Below, piece after piece: positions 42,426 through 47,664 of a stretch of DNA of 47,664 nucleotides. How positions within the stretch are numbered: the stretch's first letter is position 1; each line of letters opens with the position of its first letter. The notes beneath the pieces were generated by a model. It searched no databases. It was not told the DNA's origin and was given only the letters and a program-made list of their open reading frames with translations. The position numbers and the translations under genes are program-made. The DNA is from Acidobacteriaceae bacterium (GTDB lineage: Bacteria; Acidobacteriota; Terriglobia; Terriglobales; Acidobacteriaceae), in the NCBI GenBank assembly GCA_003151335.1, contig PLXE01000079.1, positions 1-47,664 of the forward strand, in the 5' to 3' direction.

Positions 42426-43403
42426 TTAGGCCGTTCGTGATGACAACTCAGTGGCCTCCGCGTCGTTCACCGGCGCTCCGGTAAGCGGGAAACCGAGGCG
42501 TTTCCACTCAAAGAATCCACCCAGCAGCGGACGCACCGGGCGGATGCCGTGCTTGCGTAATTGCAGCGCCACCCGGGCGCTGGTCGCTTCGTTGGGTCAA
42601 GTGCAGAACAGCACGATCTCCACACCGCGAGTGATCTCTCCCTGCCGCGCCTCCAGTTCTTCCGGCGAGATCTGCAGCGCATGAGGCAATGTCCTGGGAT
42701 CGGTGAGCCGATCGAGCGGATGCCGCAGGTCGATGATGGTCAGCGGCTCGCCCGATTCCAGCTTGTGCTTCAATTCGTCAGGAGTGATGCGGTCCCCCTT
42801 GACCTGTTCGATGAAGCGCCGGCGCTCATTCCATCGGTAGAATACGTACGCAATCACGACTGCGACGAACAGCAGGAGCAGCGATCCCCCGAAGCGCGAG
42901 GCAGCGGCGGCAATAAGGTCAAGTTGCTTGCTGAACAGAAAGCCAAGTCCGGCGTACGCGCCGGTCCACAGCAGCGCTCCCAGAAAATCGAAGAGCACGA
43001 AGCGCGGAAAATCCACGCCCACCATTCCAGAAAGCGTGGGGGCTGCGGTGTTGAGGCCAGGAACAAACTTGCAGATGAGCAGGGTCCGCGCGCCGTATCG
43101 GGTAAAAGTGGTTTCCGTCTTGCGGACGCAGGAGTTGGGTTCCAGCGCGATGCGGCAAAGCAGGTTCAGCACCACCGCGCCGCGCCGCTTGCCAAAGAAG
43201 TACCAGAAGGCATCGCTGCACAGCGAAGCCAATGCCGGAACCAGCATGGCCAGCGCAAGATGCATGCGGCCCTGCCCGGCCAAGGCCCCGGCGGCCAGCA
43301 ACAGCGGCGTCGCCGGAATCGGCAGTCCAGCCTGCTCGATCAAGACCCACACGAACAGCAGGGCATAACCGTAATGGACTACGAACTCGAGCATCTCGGT
43401 CAT
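42426..43403 (-). CDS. DedA membrane protein fused to a rhodanese domain, interrupted by in-frame UGA
   Basis: Residues 1-200 are a DedA/SNARE-associated membrane domain (FVWVLIEQAGLPIPATPLLL; CKFVPGLNTAAPTLSGMVG). Residues about 215-320 form a rhodanese-like domain (LTIIDLRHPLDRL). The chain meets TGA at 42597-42599, after VEIVLFCT, but the same frame continues PNEATSARVALQLRKHGIRP, then LLGGFFEWKRLGFPLTG, to TAA at 42426. That continuation is the normal end of the domain, where relatives read C-x-CPNE. The UGA thus replaces one Cys codon, at residue 269 of 325. Either it is selenocysteine, or the gene is a very recent nonsense mutant; a truncated 268-aa product would lack the last third of the rhodanese. 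DedA-rhodanese fusions are common in Acidobacteriota. Confidence 0.8.
42564..42582 (-). promoter_or_regulatory. Candidate SECIS-like hairpin 3' of the in-frame UGA
   Basis: On the minus strand CAGCGCC / GGCGCTG form a perfect 7-bp stem with the 5-nt loop CGGGT. The stem begins 15 nt after the UGA and the loop 21 nt after it. From memory, bacterial SECIS elements have an apical loop about 16-37 nt after UGA with a G among its first two bases, and this one agrees. It is also in coding sequence, so chance GC-rich pairing cannot be excluded. Confidence 0.45.
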
Positions 43404-43529
43404 CGGGTTGGGAAGGAGTACGGACGAAGCAATACAGATTTGGTTGGATGCGGGCCAGCCGGAAAGGTTCCGGGCCGCTAACCCTTTGGGCGGGCCGCAA
43501 GCCCATGAGCACTCCGTCGAAAGTCATTC

Positions 43530-43594
43530 ACCACGGAGACACGGAGTTTTTGATTTTCATCAAACTTTCTCCGTGATCTCCGTGCCTCCGTGGT
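43530..43594. repeat. Inverted repeat CCACGGAGACACGGAG
   Basis: ACCACGGAGACACGGAG at 43530-43546 pairs with CTCCGTGCCTCCGTGGT at 43578-43594 (one mismatch) around a 31-nt AT-richer loop. This motif type is scattered in many bacterial genomes. It lies between the PNPOx-fold gene and the DedA gene, where it may terminate or stabilise transcripts. Confidence 0.75.
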
Positions 43595-43672
43595 TAATTT
43601 TCATTTCCATGGGTGGGCCGCTGGTCCATGTGAAACTCGTAATGACAACTTCTCAGAACCACTTCAGCCCTG

Positions 43673-44125
43673 CTAGCCAGCAATGCCTGCCTTAGCGAAA
43701 CCCGGCAGCTGCACCATGCGGTCTTCCGGCACATGCCAGTACTCAGCGTCCTGCACGTGTACCTTCAGCAGGATGAGATTGGGATCATCGAGCCCTTTGG
43801 GAAACCACGTGCGGTACAGAGGACTCCATAGCTGCTTTGCCTTGCCAACATCGCGCACCAGTTCACAGCGGCCGGCGATGGAGACATAACGTTGGCTGCC
43901 GACATCGGAATAGGCAAGATTGACGCGATTGTCCTTGCGTATAGCTTCCACCTTCTGAGCAGTGCTATCGCTGAAAAACCAAATTACGCCATCGCGATCC
44001 ACTTCCTGGGTCGCCATCGGGCGGCAGTGCAAACTGCCATCGCTGCGGATGGTGGTCAGCATGGCAAAATCGATGCCTTTGATCAACTCGTTCAGCTTGG
44101 CCACTGGGTCGTAGGTCTGCGCCAT
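43673..44125 (-). CDS. Pyridoxamine 5'-phosphate oxidase-fold protein (general stress protein 26 type)
   Basis: 150 aa from the ATG at 44125, which has GGAGC 4 nt upstream; the frame is open further but the upstream part lies in a repeat element. The split-barrel flavin-binding fold is seen in FAMLTTIRSDGSLHCRPMAT, GVIWFFSDSTAQKVEAIRKD and VNLAYSDVGSQRYVSIAG. Such proteins bind FMN, FAD or F420 and are often stress-induced; the true substrate is unknown. Not a PdxH, which is longer and has other conserved residues. It stands between two repeat-filled gaps. Confidence 0.88.
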   Translation of the reverse strand: MAQTYDPVAKLNELIKGIDFAMLTTIRSDGSLHCRPMATQEVDRDGVIWFFSDSTAQKVEAIRKDNRVNLAYSDVGSQRYVSIAGRCELVRDVGKAKQLWSPLYRTWFPKGLDDPNLILLKVHVQDAEYWHVPEDRMVQLPGFAKAGIAG

Positions 44126-44147
44126 GTCAGCTCCTTTATTAACATTT

Positions 44148-44286
44148 GTCATCACGAGCGTAACCGGGGTCCCCAGCGAGGGCCGCTTTTGCCCTCGCTG
44201 GGGTGGAGGAGCGAGGGATCTGCTTTTTGCCAGCTTCACCAAACAGCAGATTCCTCGCGCCCAAACCCAGGGCGCTCGTAATGACA
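44148..44286. repeat. Family B palindromic repeat with 13-bp inner hairpin
   Basis: Opens GTCATCACGAGCG (44148-44160) and closes with the inverted CGCTCGTAATGAC (44273-44285). Inside is a perfect 13-bp stem CCCCAGCGAGGGC / GCCCTCGCTGGGG (44171-44203, 7-nt loop) and the motif pair GAGGGATCTGC / GCAGATTCCTC. It fills the gap between the PNPOx-fold and Sco1 genes. Confidence 0.85.
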
Positions 44287-44305
44287 ACTCTTGAATGGGT
44301 ACCGC

Positions 44306-45190
44306 CTACCCGCCCGCGGCAGCGATGAAGTCGGCGGCCACGTCGTCGGGCTTCCAATCGTTTCCAGAATATACCTTGGCGATTTTTCCGTCGTTGCCGA
44401 TCAGCACCGTGCGCAGCCCGTGAACGATCTGCCCGTCCTTCTGGTTATAAGCCAGTCCGAAGAAGTCGGCGGCCTGGCGCACCTGTTGCGGCGAACCGGA
44501 GGCAAACTCCCAATGGGCAAAGCTGGGATCGACACGTCCCACGTAATGCTCGCCGTAGCTGCGCAGGACCGCGGGCTTGTCGTTCTCCGGATCGATGCTG
44601 ATGCTGAGCAATTGCGCCTCGCTGAATGCCTTCGGATTTTTCTGCATTTGCTGCATGACCTGGCTGAAGTTGTTGCTCGTGCGCACGCAATACTCCGGGA
44701 AGGGACAACGCGTGTAGATGAAGGTGAGCAACAGCGGTTTGCCGCGGAACTGATGGAAGTGGATGATCTTGCCACTCTGGTTGACCAGCGCGAAGTCGGG
44801 CACCTCGTCGCCGGGTTGCGGAATACGCAGCGCTGAGGTGCCGTCGCTTTCGGTGTCGCTGTGCTGGGTGAAGCTGATGTCCTGTAATTCGGCGTGATCG
44901 CTGAGCACCAGGGTCGCGTGGATGTGATCGCCGGGCGCGATGGCCTTAAAGACCCAGCTACTGTCCTTGCTCACGGTGAACGGCATGGTCATGCCTTTCA
45001 TCAGGCCGGGAATGTCCTGGTGAGCGATGGTCAACTGGCGAGCTGCGGGATCGACCGCTACCACACGGCCCTCCAACTCATAGCGCTTGGTCGCAGGGGC
45101 CTTGGAGCAGAAAGTCAGGGGAAGCACTAAAAGCAGCGCGAAGAGGCTGCTACCGTAAAGGAGATGACGGGAGCTTACCGGAAAATTCAT
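44306..45190 (-). CDS. Copper protein: CusF-like domain fused to Sco1/SenC
   Basis: 294 aa from the ATG at 45190. An N-terminal signal or lipoprotein-like segment (LLYGSSLFALLLVLPLTFC) is followed by a copper-binding CusF-type domain (about 40-115; RYELEGRVVAVDPAARQLTI, HQDIPGLMKGMTMPF) and by an Sco1-type thioredoxin fold (about 130-290). The metal motif reads TRCPFPEYC, that is C-x5-C, where classical Sco1 has C-x3-C; the distal His occurs in IVHGLRTVLIGNDG. The role is likely to be copper delivery to cytochrome oxidase or copper handling in the periplasm. AGGA about 8 nt before the start comes from a family B repeat (CTCAGGATGACAACC). Confidence 0.88.
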   Translation of the reverse strand: MNFPVSSRHLLYGSSLFALLLVLPLTFCSKAPATKRYELEGRVVAVDPAARQLTIAHQDIPGLMKGMTMPFTVSKDSSWVFKAIAPGDHIHATLVLSDHAELQDISFTQHSDTESDGTSALRIPQPGDEVPDFALVNQSGKIIHFHQFRGKPLLLTFIYTRCPFPEYCVRTSNNFSQVMQQMQKNPKAFSEAQLLSISIDPENDKPAVLRSYGEHYVGRVDPSFAHWEFASGSPQQVRQAADFFGLAYNQKDGQIVHGLRTVLIGNDGKIAKVYSGNDWKPDDVAADFIAAAGG

Positions 45191-45255
45191 GGTTGTCATC
45201 CTGAGTGCCACATGGGCCTGCGACCCACCCATAGGGATGAAAAACCTTTATAGCG

Positions 45256-45403
45256 TGTCATCCTGAGCGACGAGCGCAGCGAGGAGTCGAAGGACCCCTA
45301 TTGCCGCCAATAATGTCCGATTTGTTGCTGCCCCAGGGCGCATTATGATTTCTCGCAACTATAGGGGTCCTTCGACTCCTCGCTGCGCTCGCTCAGGATG
45401 ACA
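45256..45403. repeat. Family B long inverted repeat (about 42-bp arms)
   Basis: Left arm 45257-45301 (GTCATCCTGAGCGACGAGCG and on to GTCGAAGGACCCCTAT) and right arm 45361-45402 (its inverted form) match almost perfectly; the left has three extra bases (ACG). The spacer is about 60 bp. A transcript would form a very long stem, probably ending marC on the minus strand. Confidence 0.9.
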
Positions 45404-45435
45404 GACAGAAGTGCTTTCATTGTATGTAAGCTCCG

Positions 45436-46101
45436 CTACTTCGCCACCTCGTGGACCACGTCGTAGAAGTCATGTAGCCCGTTGAACATGATTTGTATGC
45501 CGATACAGACCAGGATGAAGGCCGACAAGCGGATAACGATGCTGCTACCCAGCTGCCCGAACAAGCGCTGCAATTTGTCGGAGAAGCGGTAACACAGAAA
45601 AATCGTGATCCCAATCAGCAGAATTCCAATCACTGCGGCCAGCGCGCTGACGATCAGTTGCAGGTGCCTCTCCTCATGTATGTTGCTGCCCAGCGTGAGG
45701 GCCACGGCGATCGATCCCGGTCCGACCGTCAGCGGCATGGTGAGCGGATAAAAAGCTTGCGACAGGATTCGTTCGCGGCTGGGCGGTGCTTTCAGTTGGC
45801 CGCCGTTCGGCTCGCCCGGGCGATTCAGAATTTGCCAGCCGGCCACCGTCACGACCAGTCCACCGCCCACTTGAACCGCCGCCAGGCTGATGCCGAAGAA
45901 CTGCAGAATGTAGGAGCCGATGAACAGCGACGCGACCAGCAGCACCACGCCGTTGACCGCGACCCGCATCGCCACAGTGCGACGAATGCTGGTGTCATAG
46001 CCCAGGGTTATTTCCGCGAAGATGGGCGCCATGCCGAGCGGGTTCACGATGGGCAGCAGCGCGGCAAAAACCAGCAGCACGTTTCGTATGATGGCGTCCA
46101 T
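45436..46101 (-). CDS. MarC-family integral membrane protein
   Basis: 221 aa, six predicted helices. The family (formerly UPF0056) shows VNPLGMAPIFAEITLGYD near the N-terminus, VQVGGGLVVTVAGWQIL, and PLTMPLTVGPGSIAVALTLG in helix 4. MarC was once linked with multiple antibiotic resistance in E. coli but this is no longer accepted; some relatives move amino acids such as threonine. A function here cannot be assigned. The start is the ATG at 46101 (MDAIIRNVLLVF). It is divergent to nhaA with 94 bp between. Confidence 0.92.
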   Translation of the reverse strand: MDAIIRNVLLVFAALLPIVNPLGMAPIFAEITLGYDTSIRRTVAMRVAVNGVVLLVASLFIGSYILQFFGISLAAVQVGGGLVVTVAGWQILNRPGEPNGGQLKAPPSRERILSQAFYPLTMPLTVGPGSIAVALTLGSNIHEERHLQLIVSALAAVIGILLIGITIFLCYRFSDKLQRLFGQLGSSIVIRLSAFILVCIGIQIMFNGLHDFYDVVHEVAK

Positions 46102-46195
46102 GCGAGACCCACAGCATAACCCAACAGCGTCACCCGGCGCTTGCCGGCATTGACCGCATTACGTTTTCGAGCTTGAATGTTAAAGCGCGCCAGAC

Positions 46196-47545
46196 GTGCG
46201 CCTGCGATCACAGCTTATGGGAATCCCACCCCGCACATACGGCGCCCTTCAAGTCAGGCTGCGCGAATCGCTGGTGACGCGCGCCCTGGTCCTGCCCATC
46301 CAGCAATTCATCCACATTCAAGGCATCAGCAGCATCTTGTTGCTGGGCGCGGCCATCACCGCGCTGCTGTGGGCCAATTCGCCGTGGCAGGATTCCTACC
46401 ACCGTGTTTGGGAGATGGAGCTGACCCTCTCTCGTCTGCGCTTGCCCGTACACGCCTGGATCAACGACGCCTTGATGGCCATCTTCTTTTTCCTGGTCGG
46501 CATGGAGATCAAGCACGAGATCGTGCATGGTGAACTCGCCGACATGCGCCGGGCCGCGCTGCCGATTTTCGGCGCCTTGGGCGGCATGATTGTTCCTGCG
46601 CTTCTCTATACGGCCCTGAACGTTGGACATGCAGGCCAGCACGGCTGGGGCGTGCCCATGGCAACCGACATCGCGTTTTCGCTGGGCGTGTTGGGCATGG
46701 TGAAAGGAGTTCCCCAGGACCTGAAAATTTTTCTGCTGACGCTGGCGATTGCCGACGACATCGGCGCCATTGCAGTGATTGCGATTTTCTATAGCGACTC
46801 CTTGCATGTGGAATCGCTGGTCATCGGCCTGCTTCTGCTGGCGGTTATTTTCCTTTTGCGGAAAGTGGGCATCTCGCAGCCAGTCTTGTATTTCATGCTG
46901 GGAGTGGGCTTCTGGGTGGCGATTCTGCGGTCCGGCATTCACGCCACCATCGCGGGCGTGGTGTTGGGGTTTATGGTTCCCACCACCGCAACCTTGTCGT
47001 TGCGCGAGTTTCAGGAGATTGGTAATGAAATCGTGGAACGGTTCCGCAGAGCGCTGGCTGAGGGCGACGAGAAAACGGCCAAGAATTTACTGGGCTCCAT
47101 CGAGCAGTTGGTGCAGGGGACGGAATCGCCATCCGAGCTTTTGACTCGTAAGCTGAATGACTGGGTTTCGTTTCTGGTATTACCCTTGTTCGCGCTGGCC
47201 AACGCCGGAGTGACCTTTTCCGGAGGCGCGTGGCACGAGTTGCTGCCCAGCCGAATCGCCTGGGGCATTCTGCTCGGACTTGTCCTGGGAAAGCCGCTGG
47301 GGATCATCGCATTTGCCAGTCTGGCGGTCCGCACGGGTCTGGCTCAACTCCCCAACGGCGTCACCTGGCGCCAATTGAGCGCGGTCGGAATTCTCGCGGG
47401 CATCGGTTTCACGGTCTCCATTTTTATCAGCTCGCTGGCGTTCGATGATGCTTCTCATATTTTGCAAGCGAAGACAGCAGTGCTGACGGCTTCCCTGTTG
47501 GCGGGAGTGCTGGGGTATTTCGCCATGCGTGATGGCGGAGGTTAA
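46196..47545 (+). CDS. nhaA: Na+/H+ antiporter NhaA
   Basis: 449 aa, about twelve helices. It exports Na+ for 2 H+ and regulates pH and sodium. Conserved are WINDALMAIFFFLVGMEIK, MATDIAFSLGVLGMVKGVP and the ion-binding aspartate pair in LTLAIADDIGAIAVIAIFY; ILAGIGFTVSIFISSLAF is near the end. It is about 60 residues longer than E. coli NhaA: extra N-terminal residues and a central cytoplasmic loop of helical character (RFRRALAEGDEKTAKNLLGS). Start: GTG at 46196, with ATG at 46217 as an alternative; neither has a clear ribosome-binding site. Confidence 0.93.
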   Translation: MRLRSQLMGIPPRTYGALQVRLRESLVTRALVLPIQQFIHIQGISSILLLGAAITALLWANSPWQDSYHRVWEMELTLSRLRLPVHAWINDALMAIFFFLVGMEIKHEIVHGELADMRRAALPIFGALGGMIVPALLYTALNVGHAGQHGWGVPMATDIAFSLGVLGMVKGVPQDLKIFLLTLAIADDIGAIAVIAIFYSDSLHVESLVIGLLLLAVIFLLRKVGISQPVLYFMLGVGFWVAILRSGIHATIAGVVLGFMVPTTATLSLREFQEIGNEIVERFRRALAEGDEKTAKNLLGSIEQLVQGTESPSELLTRKLNDWVSFLVLPLFALANAGVTFSGGAWHELLPSRIAWGILLGLVLGKPLGIIAFASLAVRTGLAQLPNGVTWRQLSAVGILAGIGFTVSIFISSLAFDDASHILQAKTAVLTASLLAGVLGYFAMRDGGG

Positions 47546-47664
47546 GCCAGCCATCGAATGCAGGTGAACCTCACCTTAACCTGGATCATTCATTTGTTTC
47601 GGCAGCTAAGGACAGCAAATTTTGAAGGGGCACGGCTGAAGTGAGTGCGTGAGAACGGCGCCGC
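47546..47664. other. Tail of window after nhaA
   Basis: No gene seen. AGGTGA / TCACCT (47562-47576, 3-nt loop) may be a weak hairpin just after nhaA. Confidence 0.4.

Noticed and set aside
1-47664. CRISPR array
   Set aside because: The repeats seen are palindromic, of unequal spacing and mostly single; no regular repeat-spacer pattern or cas gene.
1-47664. tRNA, rRNA or complete insertion sequence
   Set aside because: No T-loop type GTTCRANYC with matching acceptor stem was recognised in the gaps and no transposase frame is present.

Overview
The window reads as chromosomal DNA of a GC-rich Gram-negative bacterium, most likely an Acidobacteriota member (Terriglobia/Koribacter-like). The grounds are a GloVer tandem-repeat secreted protein, Gly/His-rich DUF3300 and FecR-type exported proteins, a fused LptF-LptG protein feeding an outer membrane, a glutamine-rich secreted protein, and several families of intergenic palindromes. 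I assign no species. No phage, transposase, CRISPR array, rRNA or tRNA was seen.

Layout. 1-2.3 kb: small exported low-complexity proteins and a FecR-like protein. 2.5-9.4 kb (minus strand): a compatible-solute operon running treS, glycosyltransferase, small mechanosensitive-type membrane protein, membrane-anchored otsA, otsB, with a decayed malQ remnant upstream. 10.3-14.1 kb: GloVer repeat protein, DUF3300 protein, and a 132-bp duplicated gene tail. 14.1-18.3 kb (minus): glcD-glcE-glcF glycolate oxidase. 18.6-22.9 kb (minus): RND efflux pump and its membrane-fusion lipoprotein. 23.1-27.4 kb (plus): LptF-LptG fusion and an ABC exporter. 27.7-30.1 kb: NifU/IscU-like scaffold (minus), then a BtuF-like protein, a GAF methionine-sulfoxide-reductase-like protein and a Nudix hydrolase (plus). 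30.1-32.9 kb (minus): a PRC/MgtE-N/CBS protein upstream of an atypical Nramp transporter. 33.4-35.4 kb: DapA-family aldolase (minus) and an orphan coiled-coil membrane protein (plus). 35.4-42.3 kb (minus): lepB, carA, DNA methyltransferase, PaeR7I/XhoI-like restriction enzyme, carB. 42.4-46.1 kb (minus): DedA-rhodanese protein, pyridoxamine-oxidase-fold protein, CusF-Sco1 fusion, MarC. 46.2-47.5 kb (plus): NhaA.

Most notable. (1) A complete type II restriction-modification pair lies inside the carAB operon, with a 13-bp overlap with carA and 6 bp before carB. (2) The DedA-rhodanese gene carries one in-frame UGA at a Cys position of the rhodanese active-site loop, followed at a suitable distance by a perfect 7-bp hairpin; this is a candidate selenocysteine codon. 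(3) An MgtE-type Mg2+ sensor module without a channel sits beside an Nramp protein lacking the classical DPGN and MPH motifs. (4) Trehalose-6-phosphate synthase is fused to a two-TM, HAMP-like sensor region. (5) A palindromic element whose TAG/TAA terminus coincides with the stop codons of three genes.
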